Source: Paenibacillus agricola (lineage in GTDB: Bacteria > Bacillota > Bacilli > Paenibacillales > NBRC-103111). Taken from it: a stretch of 64,000 bases of DNA. The stretch lies in assembly GCF_011440305.1 (NCBI RefSeq), contig NZ_JAAOIW010000004.1, positions 496,001-560,000 on the forward strand, read 5' to 3'. The notes beneath the pieces are model-generated. The model saw only the letters and a program-made list of their open reading frames with translations. It was not told the origin of the DNA and did not search any database. A program made the position numbers and the translations under genes. Shown in pieces: positions 51,267-61,230 of this stretch (its first letter is position 1; each line of letters starts with the position of its first letter).

Positions 51267-52640
51267 TTATCTACTCCGAACCTCGAAAATAGCGAATTTC
51301 AAATAATTGCCCTCATCCACACCAAGAATCCTGGGGTGATCCTTGCCAGCTGCCCGAAACTCGACCAGTCTTAATATTTTCTTGGCATCAACCGCTGCGG
51401 CATGAACGGTTTCAAGGAATAATTCAGGCTTCATGTGGTAAGAGCAGCTGGCAGTAACTAAATAACCACCCTCATTAACCAGCTTCATGCCGTGCAAATT
51501 AATATCCTTATATCCTCTGCAAGCCCCCTCGACAGCACTTTTCGTCTTAGCAAACGCCGGAGGGTCCAAAATAACGACATCCCATGTGCGGCTGGTCGAT
51601 GTTAACGGCTGTGAGGTATCCAGCTTTTTACGGTCGACCTGCGCTCTTTGCTTTCGCTCGTCCAAGCCTTTGGACTGGGAACGCAAATACTCGAAGGCGT
51701 CTGCTACGATAAATTCTACACGATCCTCGAACCCATTTAGCTGCACATTACTTCTTGCGCTTTCAATCGCATGCTCAGAAATATCTAGGCAAGTTACTTT
51801 TTTAGCACCAAATTTGCAGGCATTTAACGTGAAGCTGCCCGTGTGGGAAAAGCATTCCAGTACATTCGCACCATCCCATAAAGGAAAGGTGACAGCCTTG
51901 CCGTTAGCATTAACGGGCGTTTTCACCAAAGCTTCAGAACCATCCCCTGCAGGAAGCTCCTTCATTTCAATCCCGCTGCGTTTGCCCCAGCCCAGCATCA
52001 AAGGCTCTATAGCCGCACGGTTTTCCCGCTGGTCAAAGAAATATCCAGTTTTTTGGCCCTCCAAAATATCGATATCCATCTTCAAGCCATTCTCGACAAT
52101 GCGCACATGGCGCGGACACTCGCCATACAGAAGCCCTTTTACTTGCTGCAAGCCTTCCAGCTCGCGCACCGAAACATCGCTCCTTTCGTAAATGCCGGCT
52201 GGCTGCATGACTTCGACCAAGGCAGATACGATAGCGTCACGAACAGCGTCTATACCAAGCGTAAGCAGCTGCAAAACCAGCACATCCTCAAAGCGGTCCA
52301 CGATTAGCCCTGGTAGCATATCCGCTTCCCCATAAACAAGCCTATAAGACCTTGCTCCGGGTATAAACCGCTCCCGATGGTCCAGACAGCGCCGGAACCG
52401 CTCCACGAAAAAAGCATGCGACATTTCCTCCAACGGCTCATAGGAAACAATACGCACAATAATTTGCGAAGCTGGATTATAATAACCCGTTGCCAAGTAT
52501 TGGCCCACATGGGTATGTACAGCAAGCAATTGTCCAGCGACAGGATCGCCCTCGGTCTTGCCCACTTCGGATTGGTAAACCCACGGATGCCCCGCTTCAA
52601 GCCGTTTCTTGCGATTTTTATCTAAATATATAGCAGCCAA
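51267..52640 (-). CDS. Class I rRNA methyltransferase of the RlmI/RlmK PUA type
   Basis: An N-terminal PUA domain (KKRLEAGHPWVYQSEVG) is followed by a central beta-rich domain (GYFFDQRENRAAI) and a Rossmann domain with LECFSHTGSFTLNACKFGAKKVTCLDISE, VVILDPPAFAKTK and LVTASCSYHM. This order matches 23S rRNA cytosine/guanine methyltransferases such as RlmI. The 457-residue length exceeds the usual 395, due to insertions (about 225-255 and near 330). The TTG start has AGGAGG upstream. Confidence 0.88.
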   Translation of the reverse strand: MAAIYLDKNRKKRLEAGHPWVYQSEVGKTEGDPVAGQLLAVHTHVGQYLATGYYNPASQIIVRIVSYEPLEEMSHAFFVERFRRCLDHRERFIPGARSYRLVYGEADMLPGLIVDRFEDVLVLQLLTLGIDAVRDAIVSALVEVMQPAGIYERSDVSVRELEGLQQVKGLLYGECPRHVRIVENGLKMDIDILEGQKTGYFFDQRENRAAIEPLMLGWGKRSGIEMKELPAGDGSEALVKTPVNANGKAVTFPLWDGANVLECFSHTGSFTLNACKFGAKKVTCLDISEHAIESARSNVQLNGFEDRVEFIVADAFEYLRSQSKGLDERKQRAQVDRKKLDTSQPLTSTSRTWDVVILDPPAFAKTKSAVEGACRGYKDINLHGMKLVNEGGYLVTASCSYHMKPELFLETVHAAAVDAKKILRLVEFRAAGKDHPRILGVDEGNYLKFAIFEVRSR

Positions 52641-52702
52641 TTCAGAACCTCCTATCCATTAGTTATAACATAAGTATCATTTCATCTTGATAAGAATAAG
52701 CC

Positions 52703-53407
52703 TTAATAAGCCGAGGAGCTGGAGGTTCCTTTCATAATCGAAACACCCGAGCTCGTACCCAAGCGGGTCGCGCCAGCTTCAATCATCAATAGAGCAGTTT
52801 CCAAATCACGGACGGCACCAGAAGCCTTTACCCCCATCGAAGTGGCAACATTCGCACGCATTAATCGGATATCCGCAACAGCAGCTCCTGCAGCACCAAA
52901 ACCCGTCGATGTTTTCACATAGTGGGCACCTGCTTCTTCCGAAAGCCGGCAAGCGGCAATTTTTTGCTCCTCATTTAAATAGCAGGTTTCAAAAATAACC
53001 TTGACGATGGCCTGGCCCTCAACCGCTTTAACCACACCCCGAATATCCTCGCGTACAGCATCATAATTACCATCTAGCAGCAATCCAACCTGCAGCACCA
53101 TATCGATTTCGGCAGCCCCAGCCTCTACAGCATTCGCTGCTTCGTAGGCTTTAACTGAGCTGGAGCTAGCCCCTAATGGAAAGCCACATACCACGCTAAT
53201 ACGCACGTCACTCCCGGTCAATATCTTTTTGCAAAAAGGTACCCAAACCCCGTTAACACAAACACTATAAAAGCCATACTCCATCGCTTCCTCACAAAGC
53301 TTTTGCACCGCAGCAGACGTGGCTTCAGCCTTTAACAGAGTATGGTCGATATAGCTCGGAAGTTCGCTTGGATCCAATATTAAACCTGGTTGGGCTTCAT
53401 TACTCAT
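52703..53407 (-). CDS. deoC: Deoxyribose-phosphate aldolase
   Basis: TIM-barrel class I aldolase: IDHTLLKAEAT, CVNGVWVPFCK, VVCGFPLGASSS, the lysine of VKVIFETCYL and the Schiff-base lysine YVKTSTGFG. It cleaves deoxyribose 5-phosphate to acetaldehyde and glyceraldehyde 3-phosphate. GAGGTGG lies before the ATG at 53407; a GTG three codons upstream is less likely. The C-terminal residues (KGTSSSSAY) resemble the last-residue tyrosine seen in the family. Confidence 0.96.
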   Translation of the reverse strand: MSNEAQPGLILDPSELPSYIDHTLLKAEATSAAVQKLCEEAMEYGFYSVCVNGVWVPFCKKILTGSDVRISVVCGFPLGASSSSVKAYEAANAVEAGAAEIDMVLQVGLLLDGNYDAVREDIRGVVKAVEGQAIVKVIFETCYLNEEQKIAACRLSEEAGAHYVKTSTGFGAAGAAVADIRLMRANVATSMGVKASGAVRDLETALLMIEAGATRLGTSSGVSIMKGTSSSSAY

Positions 53408-53461
53408 GGACTCCACCTCTTATCATAAAATTATTAGCGCTTGGCTATTCTGCTTTCTTAA

Positions 53462-53498
53462 GAAAAAAGAAAGATCCCACTCTTACAGAATGAAATCT
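53462..53498 (-). terminator. Terminator after mtaB
   Basis: GAGAGATTTCATTCT / AGAGTGGGATCTTTC form a 15-bp stem with several G-T pairs and a GTA loop, followed on the minus strand by TTTTTTC. Confidence 0.7.
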
Positions 53499-53513
53499 CT
53501 CTTCATTAAAACT

Positions 53514-54848
53514 TTAAACGATGGCATGCACGATTTCCGGTATATGTACCCGTTCACCGCGGCATTCATTCACTCCGGCTTCCACAATCTTCACTTGGCA
53601 AATTGTACCGATACTATCCTTGCTGCCTTCAAACACAACCTGCAAATAATTATCGGAGTACCCCATAACGATATTATCCGACCTGCCCTTATTACCATTC
53701 TCTGGGATAACCTCAAGCACTTCACCAACATACTTCTGGGCATACGTTAGCTGCATCCGCTCGGATAAGTCGATTAGCTCATGCACGCGTGCATTTTTCA
53801 CTTCATCGTCTACCTGGTCATCCATACGTGCAGCAGGAGTGCCGGTCCTTTGTGAATAAGGGAATACATGCATTTCGGAAAATTGCATCTCTTCCATAAA
53901 ACGTTTGCCATTCATAAACATTTCATCGGTCTCGCCGGGAAATCCAACAATAACATCGGTTGTGATCGCAACTCCAGGCATGATTCGATGGATTTGCTTG
54001 ATCTTCTCCCTGAATTCAGCAGTTGTATATTTGCGGCGCATTCTGGCCAGTACTTGGTCATCGCCCGATTGCAAAGGAATGTGCAAATGACGGCACATTT
54101 TGTCGGATTTGCGCAGCACCTCCAGCACTTCATCCGTAATCTGGCTTGCTTCAATCGAGGAGATGCGGATACGCTTCAGCCCTTGAACCTTATCTAAATC
54201 CCATAGCAGCTTGGCCAGGCTGTAGTTCTCAATATCCTCGCCATAGCCGCCGGTATGGATACCTGTCAATACAATTTCCTGGTAACCAGCGTCGACCAGC
54301 ATCCGTGCCTGCTTGATGACACTTTGCGGTTCCCGGCTGCGCATCAAACCACGCGACCAAGGAATAATGCAGAAGGTACAAAAGTTGTTGCAGCCTTCCT
54401 GGATTTTCAAAAAAGCCCTGGTGTGGTCGGCAAAATCAGGAACGTCCAGCTCTTCAAACTGGCGTGTTCTCATAATATTGCGCACCGCATTAATCGGCTG
54501 TCGATCCTGCACAAGCTGATTCACATAAGGAATCATTTTATCGCGATCCTGTGTGCCAATAACCAAATCGACACCGGGAATTGCCATAATTTCCGCCGGC
54601 GACGTTTGCGCATAGCAGCCAGTCACGGCAACAATGGCTTCCGGGTTACGGCGGACCGCACGGCGGATCATTTGTCTGCTCTTCTTGTCACCCGTATTCG
54701 TAACCGTACAGGTATTAATTACATAAATGTCAGCGGAAGCTTCAAAATCTATCTGCTCATAGCCTTCGTTTTTAAAAAGCTGCCAGATGGCTTCCGTATC
54801 ATAGAAATTCACTTTACAACCTAAGGTATGAAACGCTACTGTAGGCAT
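53514..54848 (-). CDS. mtaB: tRNA t6A37 methylthiotransferase MtaB
   Basis: Radical SAM methylthiotransferase. The UPF0004 domain (FHTLGCKVNFYDTE, NTCTVTN, VTGCYAQTSP) carries three cysteines for one cluster. The radical SAM core has GCNNFCTFCIIPWSRG, and a C-terminal TRAM domain ends near VRIVEAGVN-like residues. It adds a methylthio group to t6A at position 37 of tRNA. The ATG at 54848 has GGGAGGAAG upstream and lies 1 nt after the rsmE stop, so it is coupled to rsmE. Confidence 0.95.
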   Translation of the reverse strand: MPTVAFHTLGCKVNFYDTEAIWQLFKNEGYEQIDFEASADIYVINTCTVTNTGDKKSRQMIRRAVRRNPEAIVAVTGCYAQTSPAEIMAIPGVDLVIGTQDRDKMIPYVNQLVQDRQPINAVRNIMRTRQFEELDVPDFADHTRAFLKIQEGCNNFCTFCIIPWSRGLMRSREPQSVIKQARMLVDAGYQEIVLTGIHTGGYGEDIENYSLAKLLWDLDKVQGLKRIRISSIEASQITDEVLEVLRKSDKMCRHLHIPLQSGDDQVLARMRRKYTTAEFREKIKQIHRIMPGVAITTDVIVGFPGETDEMFMNGKRFMEEMQFSEMHVFPYSQRTGTPAARMDDQVDDEVKNARVHELIDLSERMQLTYAQKYVGEVLEVIPENGNKGRSDNIVMGYSDNYLQVVFEGSKDSIGTICQVKIVEAGVNECRGERVHIPEIVHAIV

Positions 54849-54849
54849 C

Positions 54850-55647
54850 TCAGCTTCCTCCCATCTCGCCAGATTCATATAAAATACAGGTCAAGCCCAC
54901 CATGGCTGCCGTTTCTGTGCGCAAAATGCGTTTGCCTAGGCTCACAGACCGACAACCCGCCGCTTCCGCCGCTTCGACCTCGCGCTCGCTAAAGCCGCCT
55001 TCAGGTCCCACAATAAGCAGCAGCTTGGCTCTTCTATTCGATTGAAGCTCAGCATCAGCTGCTGTCAACTTGCCTCTAAAGGAAGCTAAAGCCGACTGAA
55101 TTTCCTGTTTCAGCGTCAAGCCATTTTCTTTCTCATAGCATATCCAAGCTGCATCAGCCCCAACTGCCACTTGCAGCAGCGCTTTCCAGGACAAGGGCAT
55201 CTCCACCGCTGGAACCCGATTGCGATGGGCTTGCTCCGCCGCTTCCTTGGCGATTTTTTGCCAGCGCTCGATTTTTTTGCCTTCTTTTTTGGCGTCAAGC
55301 TGAACGACCGTCCGCTCCGAAGCAAAGGGAATAAACCGATCGGCTCCAATCTCCGTACCTTTTTGAATGACGATTTCCATTTTGTCGCCCTTGGGCAAGC
55401 TCTGGGCAATCCACACCTCTACCTTAGGCTCATTGTTCATAGGTAAGCTTTCGACAATATCCGCCATTACGAGATCTTTATCTAACGTGCGAATCCGAAC
55501 CAGTGCCTCGCGGCTTATTCCGTCACTGACGATCACTTGATCGCCCTCCTTGGCACGCATCACACGAACCAAGTGGTGGGCATCATCATCGGCAATCGTA
55601 ACGGCTGCTTCTGTAAATTGCTCCGGTGCAATAAAATAACGCTGCAT
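54850..55647 (-). CDS. rsmE: 16S rRNA (uracil1498-N3)-methyltransferase RsmE
   Basis: SPOUT-family fold with an N-terminal PUA-like region (DDAHHLVRVMRAKEGDQVIVSDG), the knotted SAM site LLIVGPEGGFSEREVEAAE and SLGKRILRTETAAM. It methylates U1498 of 16S rRNA. The 265-residue length is normal, with an additional loop about residue 195. It is followed directly by mtaB, as in Bacillus (yqeU-yqeV). Confidence 0.95.
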   Translation of the reverse strand: MQRYFIAPEQFTEAAVTIADDDAHHLVRVMRAKEGDQVIVSDGISREALVRIRTLDKDLVMADIVESLPMNNEPKVEVWIAQSLPKGDKMEIVIQKGTEIGADRFIPFASERTVVQLDAKKEGKKIERWQKIAKEAAEQAHRNRVPAVEMPLSWKALLQVAVGADAAWICYEKENGLTLKQEIQSALASFRGKLTAADAELQSNRRAKLLLIVGPEGGFSEREVEAAEAAGCRSVSLGKRILRTETAAMVGLTCILYESGEMGGS

Positions 55648-55790
55648 ATGCTTCTCTACTTTCTAGAATGACAAAATATCAACCTACATCATACTATGAT
55701 TAGCTATAAAAATCTACTTATCCATCCAGCCAAAATCAAGCCAAAGTTATCAATCACATTATGCCCAGATCTCAAGTTCGCTTCTCGCTT

Positions 55791-56483
55791 CTACATACGT
55801 ATAATAGAGCTATCAAAAAACTGTAACGCAATAGCATTAAAAAAAGCAAATATCGGTCCTTGTAAAGAAAAAATCGGGTCTATCGTAACTGCTCGGATCG
55901 GTGGGATGAAAAACATAAGCAATACTGCAAAAAACAACCACTGCTGGTAGCTTCTTAGCTTCTCCGCCCAAGGTCTTGGCAATAAATCCTCAAGAATTCG
56001 ATAGCCGTCAAGCGGTGGAAATGGAATTAAATTTAGAATGAACAGGAAAATATTTTGCGTAATCATCAGTTGGAAAAATAGTTTAACCGCACTTTGGACA
56101 CCAAACGACATCCCATCCAATACCTGGTACTGAAGCAGCGCATAAAATACGAGCAAGCTAATAAAGCCCAATATCAAGTTGCTGAGCGGTCCCACAAACG
56201 AAACGATAATTCCCATAATCCTTGGGCTTTTGAAATTAGCGCGGTTTACCAATACAGGCTTCGCCCAACCAATCCCAATGACCAGAAAAAAGATCATCCC
56301 CAGCCAATCGATATGCGATCTCGGATTTAAGGTAAGTCTCCCCATCGAACGAGGTGTATTGTCTCCGAATTTGTTAGCAAAAAAGGCATGGGCAAATTCA
56401 TGGATCGTAAAACCGATTAATAAAACTACAAAAACAAAAGGCAACTCTTCCACTTTATAAGCTAAAAATGAGCCGAAATCCAT
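55791..56483 (-). CDS. Site-2 protease family (M50) membrane metalloprotease
   Basis: Six membrane segments with the zinc motif HEFAHAFF in the first (about residue 30) and the third ligand in NLIPFPPLDGYRIL near residue 155. The 230-residue short form resembles the YwhC/SpoIVFB-like group of uncharacterised proteases. The ATG at 56483 has AGGTGG upstream; a GTG three codons earlier overlaps the ribosome site. It sits between prmA and rsmE, which are adjacent in Bacillus. Confidence 0.88.
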   Translation of the reverse strand: MDFGSFLAYKVEELPFVFVVLLIGFTIHEFAHAFFANKFGDNTPRSMGRLTLNPRSHIDWLGMIFFLVIGIGWAKPVLVNRANFKSPRIMGIIVSFVGPLSNLILGFISLLVFYALLQYQVLDGMSFGVQSAVKLFFQLMITQNIFLFILNLIPFPPLDGYRILEDLLPRPWAEKLRSYQQWLFFAVLLMFFIPPIRAVTIDPIFSLQGPIFAFFNAIALQFFDSSIIRM

Positions 56484-56492
56484 TTCAACCAC

Positions 56493-57473
56493 CTACAGCT
56501 TTCTGGCTATTATGACGACCCAAGCTTGATCCTCATACCGTTCTACCACGGTAAAGCCGACAGCTGTAAGTCCTTGTTCCACAAGCTCACCCTTGCTGCT
56601 GATAACGCCAGAAACCACATAGGCGCCACCTGTTTCCAATACATCATAAACTTCCTGCACAAACAGGAGAATAATTTCGGCTAAAATGTTGGCGACCACA
56701 ACCTGTACGGGCAATCTTACGTTTAAGGCTGTAGAACCGGTGCCAGCTTCTGCAACACCTTCTTGAAGCACCTGTAATAAATCGCTTTGTTTGATAGTAA
56801 TGGATTCACTAAGCCCATTAAGCACTGTATTCTCATTTGCACTATCTACAGCTACTGGATCCAAATCCAAAGCAAGCACGTGGCGGGCACCAAGCTTGGC
56901 TGCTGCGATCGCCAATATGCCCGAGCCTGTCCCTACATCAATCACATCGTCTCCTGCTTGAATAACGGTTTCCAAGGCTTGCAAGCACAGCGAGGTTGTG
57001 GCATGCGTTCCGGTTCCAAAAGCCATGCCAGGATCCAGCTCAATGATCAGCTCACCCGGTGAAGCGGTGTAGTCCTCCCAGGTCGGCTTAATGGTCAGAC
57101 GTTCGGATATACGCACCGGTTTAAAATACTGCTTCCAGGCATCCGCCCAATCCTCGTCATCCACTTCCTTTAGCTCAAAGGTTGGACTGCCGGTTTCCAC
57201 GTATTCGCTTAACTCAAGCACCGACTCCTTCAGCTTGTCCATAATGTCGACCATATCGACATCCTTGGAAAAATAGCCTTGAATGACGGCGCGGCCTTCA
57301 GGTATATCATTGAGAGGACGATCGTATAGTTCTCCAAACGTCGTGTCTCGCTCCTTGTTTAACGTACCCGATTCTTCAATCGATACGCCACCGGCTCCCA
57401 GCTCGTGTATAAAATTCGAAATCATTTCAATTGCTTCCTCGGTTGTATGAACCGTCACTTCATGCCAGCGCAT
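56493..57473 (-). CDS. prmA: Ribosomal protein L11 methyltransferase PrmA
   Basis: N-terminal substrate domain and C-terminal SAM domain with DVGTGSGILAIAAAKLGA, DLDPVAVDSA and VVANILAEII. It trimethylates lysines of ribosomal protein L11. The protein is 326 residues with a longer N-terminal domain including ALMOST normal TTFGELYDRPLNDI. Its leader carries repeated hairpin units that end right at the ribosome site. It follows the DnaJ region as in Bacillus (yqeT). Confidence 0.94.
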   Translation of the reverse strand: MRWHEVTVHTTEEAIEMISNFIHELGAGGVSIEESGTLNKERDTTFGELYDRPLNDIPEGRAVIQGYFSKDVDMVDIMDKLKESVLELSEYVETGSPTFELKEVDDEDWADAWKQYFKPVRISERLTIKPTWEDYTASPGELIIELDPGMAFGTGTHATTSLCLQALETVIQAGDDVIDVGTGSGILAIAAAKLGARHVLALDLDPVAVDSANENTVLNGLSESITIKQSDLLQVLQEGVAEAGTGSTALNVRLPVQVVVANILAEIILLFVQEVYDVLETGGAYVVSGVISSKGELVEQGLTAVGFTVVERYEDQAWVVIIARKL

Positions 57474-57490
57474 GTTTCAAATCCTCCCTA

Positions 57491-57580
57491 GAGTTTTGCG
57501 TAGCAAAACTTTCTTCGTAAGCGTTACTGAGTTTTGCGTAGATTCTTCGTAAGCGTTAGCGTTTCGCATAGCAAAGCTTT
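57491..57580 (-). repeat. Leader repeats upstream of prmA
   Basis: Two and a half copies of a 30-bp unit, each GCTTACGAAG(A)...TTTTGCTACGCAAAACT on the minus strand, occur at 57491-57523, 57529-57554 (with a deletion) and 57555-57580 (degenerate). The best copy contains an 8-bp hairpin with a 3-nt loop and ends immediately before the GGGAGG ribosome site. Similar units occur before grpE. Confidence 0.7.
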
Positions 57581-57628
57581 TTTCTACCAAATGCACATTG
57601 TTCCCAGTATACAACACTTCGGCACAAC

Positions 57629-57652
57629 AAAAAAGCTTCCTTAATAGGAAGC
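57629..57652 (-). terminator. Terminator after the 104-aa unknown gene
   Basis: GCTTCC / GGAAGC stem, followed on the minus strand by six T. Confidence 0.85.
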
Positions 57653-57667
57653 CGCTTGTGGAGAAAC

Positions 57668-57979
57668 TTATACAACCCCGCCACCTTCGCGAATAACACG
57701 CAGCGCCTGCTCGTAGGTGCTTTCATTTATGACAGCCTTTAACAAGGAACTGTTACCCTGTCCCTCATCATAGGGGCCACTGGTTAGTTCGCTTGAATGG
57801 AAAGCAGCGCCATAGGCATTGGACAATGCCGAAAGCGTCGGATCTGCTCCCGCTATACCTTCGAGCGAATCTACCCGATCGATCTGCACATCCAGTGCTC
57901 TTAATGCTTTTAGCTTAGCCTCCACGCTTTGGGCTGCTGTTTGAGATTGAAAATAGGCCTGTATGGGCAGCTGATTCAT
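57668..57979 (-). CDS. Hypothetical protein (103 aa)
   Basis: I do not recognise this protein. It begins MNQLPIQAYFQSQTAAQSVEAKLKALRAL and has IDRVDSLEGIAGADPTLSALSNAYGAAFH and SLLKAVINESTYEQALRVIREGGGVV. The pattern of one helix, a variable middle and a C-terminal helix-turn resembles small stress-type proteins that begin with two-layer repeats, but I do not name a family. AAGGAG lies 8 nt before the ATG at 57979 and only 2 nt from the alternative at 57985. Own terminators on both sides. Confidence 0.65.
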   Translation of the reverse strand: MNQLPIQAYFQSQTAAQSVEAKLKALRALDVQIDRVDSLEGIAGADPTLSALSNAYGAAFHSSELTSGPYDEGQGNSSLLKAVINESTYEQALRVIREGGGVV

Positions 57980-58037
57980 ATGCATGACTCCTTCCCTATC
58001 TTAATAAGTAGGGTTTGCATTAAACGAATAAATATAC

Positions 58038-58072
58038 AAAAAAACACATCCGCTGACCAGCAGCCTGATGTG
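58038..58072 (-). terminator. Terminator after dnaJ
   Basis: CACATC / GATGTG with inner CTG / CAG pairs, followed on the minus strand by seven T. Confidence 0.85.
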
Positions 58073-58081
58073 CTTATGGTA

Positions 58082-59206
58082 TTATTCACCTAAAATGGCT
58101 TTTTTCACCTTTTCAAAAAAAGATTGGTTCTGCTCATGCGTATGCTCGCCGCTTTGCCTTGAAAATTCGCGCAGCAGTTCTCTTTGCTCATCGTTTAAGC
58201 TGGTGGGCGTGACGATAATGACTTTAACATGCTGGTCCCCTTGGCCATAGCCACGCAAGCGGGGAACACCTTTACCTTTTAAACGGAAATAAGTGTCGGT
58301 TTGGGTACCAGCCGGAATTTTCAGCTTCACCTTTTCGGTTAACGTCGGAATCTCGATTTCATCCCCGAGCGCAGCCTGAGTGAACGTAAGGGGAATTTCA
58401 CAATAAATATCATCGTTTTCGCGTTCAAAAAACTCATGGGGCTTCACGCGAATAACTACATAAAGATCGCCCGCCGGACCTCCCTTGGAGCCTCCTTCAC
58501 CTTCACCGGTTACGCGCAATTGTGCGCCGTCATCGACTCCAGCAGGAATGTTCAAATGGATCGTGCGTTGCTTTTTCACTTTCCCTGCGCCGTGGCAGGT
58601 GCCGCATTTTTCCTTGATCAACACACCTTGGCCATTACAAGACGAACATACACGGCGGTTGACAATCCGCCCAAATGCGGTGTTTTGCACAACCTCCTGC
58701 TGGCCGCTGCCTTTACAAGTCGAGCAGGTTTCCGGCTTTGTTCCCGGCTTTGCCCCGTTGCCATGGCAAGTGTCACAGGTTTCCGTACGTGGAATTTGGA
58801 TATCTAATTCCTTGCCGAATACGGCTTCCTTGAACTCGATGGTCATCGTATATTGCAAATCATTGCCACGTTGCGGTGCATTCGGATTACGCCGCTGCCC
58901 GCCGCCTTGGCCACCGAAAAACATGTCGAATAGATCGCCAAATCCACCAGCACCCCCAAAATCAGCACCGCCGCCCATCCCTTGATTAGGGTCAACATGG
59001 CCGAATCGGTCGTATTGCGCTTTTTTCTGGTCATCGCCTAGAACATCATAGGCTTCTTTGGCTTCTTTGAATTTGGTGCCCGCATCTTCGGCTTTATTAA
59101 CATCCGGATGATATTGGCGTGCCATTGTTCGATATGCTTTTTTGATTTCATCTGGAGATGCATTTTTACTAAGTCCCAGCACCTCGTAATAATCGCGTTT
59201 GCTCAT
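58082..59206 (-). CDS. dnaJ: Chaperone DnaJ (Hsp40)
   Basis: J domain with YHPDVN (HPD motif), a Gly/Phe-rich linker ([27 protein letters not shown]), the four CxxCxGxG zinc repeats ([32 protein letters not shown]) and the C-terminal substrate-binding domains. It delivers unfolded proteins to DnaK and stimulates its ATPase. 374 residues, standard. It is the last gene of the heat-shock operon, followed by a terminator. Confidence 0.98.
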   Translation of the reverse strand: MSKRDYYEVLGLSKNASPDEIKKAYRTMARQYHPDVNKAEDAGTKFKEAKEAYDVLGDDQKKAQYDRFGHVDPNQGMGGGADFGGAGGFGDLFDMFFGGQGGGQRRNPNAPQRGNDLQYTMTIEFKEAVFGKELDIQIPRTETCDTCHGNGAKPGTKPETCSTCKGSGQQEVVQNTAFGRIVNRRVCSSCNGQGVLIKEKCGTCHGAGKVKKQRTIHLNIPAGVDDGAQLRVTGEGEGGSKGGPAGDLYVVIRVKPHEFFERENDDIYCEIPLTFTQAALGDEIEIPTLTEKVKLKIPAGTQTDTYFRLKGKGVPRLRGYGQGDQHVKVIIVTPTSLNDEQRELLREFSRQSGEHTHEQNQSFFEKVKKAILGE

Positions 59207-59239
59207 CGTTCCACTCCCATTCTTCTGACCACAAACGGA

Positions 59240-59268
59240 AAGTCAAAGCCCGTAAACGGCTTTGACTT
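59240..59268 (-). promoter_or_regulatory. Hairpin between dnaK and dnaJ
   Basis: Perfect 11-bp stem (AAGTCAAAGCC / GGCTTTGACTT) with a 7-nt loop; only TTTCC follows, so it may attenuate, protect or process the transcript without fully ending it. Confidence 0.6.
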
Positions 59269-59297
59269 CTTCCTGCCTATGTTTTTCCTACGCTTGC

Positions 59298-61151
59298 TTA
59301 AGATTTTTTGTCCTCGTCAACAACCTCATAATCAGCGTCTACCACATTGTCTTTTTTCGTTGTATCAACGCCGCCATCGGCTCCTTGTGCTCCTGCTTCG
59401 CCAGCTTGCTCCTGTTGGGCAGCTTGCTCATACAACTTCACAGAAAGCTGTTGGACGATTTCAGTCAATTCCTCGGTTGCTGCTTTGATTTCTTCAAGGC
59501 TATCGCCTTCCAGCGTTTTCTTGACTTTTTCCTTGGCTTCATTCGCCTTGTCGATTTCAGCTTGGTCTACTTTATCGCCAAGGTCCTTAATCGTTTTGTC
59601 AACGGAATAAACCAATTGGTCTGCTGTATTGCGTGCTTCCACTAGCTCTTTGCGCTTACGGTCTTCATCCGCATTCGCTTCGGCATCCTTCATCATGCGG
59701 TCAACTTCCTCATCGGACAAGCCGCTTGAAGACGTGATCGTAATTTTGTGGCTTTTGCCTGTGCCTTTATCGGTAGCATTAACATTAACAATACCATTAG
59801 AGTCAATGTCAAAAGTAACTTCGATTTGTGGGATCCCACGTGGTGCTGGAGGAATATCACCCAACATAAAGCGGCCTAGAGTTTTATTATCATTAGCCAT
59901 CGCGCGTTCACCTTGCAATACGTGAATTTCCACGCTTGGTTGATTGTCGGCATAGGTTGTGTAAGTTTGTGATTTTGTAGTTGGGATCGTTGTATTACGG
60001 TCAATCATCTTCGTAAATACGCCACCAGCTGTTTCAATACCCAAGGAAAGTGGAGTTACATCCAGCAATACGATGTCTTTCACATCACCTGTTAATACAC
60101 CGGCTTGGATAGCAGCACCAAGAGCAACAACCTCATCGGGGTTAACACCCTTGGATGGCTCTTTGCCGATTAAACGTTTAACGGCTTCTTGAACCGCAGG
60201 AATCCGTGTGGAGCCTCCAACCAGAACAACCTTATCGATTTGGTTAGCTGTCAAACCAGCATCTTTTAATGCTTGGCGAGTAGGTCCCATCGTTCTTTCA
60301 ACAAGTGCGTTGGTGATTTCGTCAAATTTAGCACGAGTCAGGTTGATCTCCAAATGCTGGGGAACGCCGTCAACGACTGTAATAAATGGAAGGGAAACCG
60401 TTGTTGTTAATACGCCGGAAAGCTCTTTCTTTGCTTTCTCTGCAGCATCCTTCAAACGTTGTACAGCCGCTTTGTCTTTGCTCAGATCCAAGCTATGCTC
60501 TTTCTTGAACTCATTAACCAAATAATTAATAACCAATTGGTCAAAGTCATCGCCGCCCAGACGGTTATCACCACTCGTTGCTTTAACTTCAAATACGCCA
60601 TCGCCCAGTTCAAGGATGGATACGTCAAAAGTACCGCCGCCCAAGTCATAAACAAGAATTGTATGATCCTCGGATTTTTCAATGCCGTAAGCCAGTGCAG
60701 AAGCGGTTGGCTCGTTAACAATACGCAATACTTCAAGACCGGCGATTTTACCAGCATCCTTGGTAGCTTGACGTTGGCTATCGCTGAAATAAGCAGGAAC
60801 GGTAATAACCGCTTGGGTTACTGTCCCACCTAGGTAGGCTTCAGCATCGGCTTTTAGCTTTTGCAAAATAATCGCAGAAATTTCTTGTGGTGTGTAGTCC
60901 ACGCCATCAATGGTTTCCTTATGGTTTGTGCCGATATGGCGTTTGATCGAGCTAATGGTGCGGTCAGGATTCGTAATGGCTTGGCGCTTGGCTGTTTCTC
61001 CGACGATCCGCTCGCCATCTTTCTTAAAGCCTACTACGGATGGGGTAGTACGATTACCTTCTGCGTTAGGGATAACAACGGCTTCGCCGCCTTCCATTAC
61101 CGCTACGCAAGAGTTGGTAGTTCCTAAGTCAATACCGATTACTTTACTCAT
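59298..61151 (-). CDS. dnaK: Chaperone DnaK (Hsp70)
   Basis: ATPase domain with [46 protein letters not shown] and [13 protein letters not shown]. Substrate domain with [14 protein letters not shown] and a C-terminal lid ending in an acidic tail ([15 protein letters not shown]). The ATG at 61151 has AGGAGG 9 nt upstream and gives 617 residues. The longest frame starts 18 codons upstream and adds sequence unlike the family. Works with DnaJ and GrpE encoded beside it. Confidence 0.98.
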   Translation of the reverse strand: MSKVIGIDLGTTNSCVAVMEGGEAVVIPNAEGNRTTPSVVGFKKDGERIVGETAKRQAITNPDRTISSIKRHIGTNHKETIDGVDYTPQEISAIILQKLKADAEAYLGGTVTQAVITVPAYFSDSQRQATKDAGKIAGLEVLRIVNEPTASALAYGIEKSEDHTILVYDLGGGTFDVSILELGDGVFEVKATSGDNRLGGDDFDQLVINYLVNEFKKEHSLDLSKDKAAVQRLKDAAEKAKKELSGVLTTTVSLPFITVVDGVPQHLEINLTRAKFDEITNALVERTMGPTRQALKDAGLTANQIDKVVLVGGSTRIPAVQEAVKRLIGKEPSKGVNPDEVVALGAAIQAGVLTGDVKDIVLLDVTPLSLGIETAGGVFTKMIDRNTTIPTTKSQTYTTYADNQPSVEIHVLQGERAMANDNKTLGRFMLGDIPPAPRGIPQIEVTFDIDSNGIVNVNATDKGTGKSHKITITSSSGLSDEEVDRMMKDAEANADEDRKRKELVEARNTADQLVYSVDKTIKDLGDKVDQAEIDKANEAKEKVKKTLEGDSLEEIKAATEELTEIVQQLSVKLYEQAAQQEQAGEAGAQGADGGVDTTKKDNVVDADYEVVDEDKKS

Positions 61152-61230
61152 GTGAATGATCCTCCTAAAAGTTTGTTTAAGTATAAAATCAAGACCCGTA
61201 TCCACAGGTGCTTAACTAGTCTAACGAATA

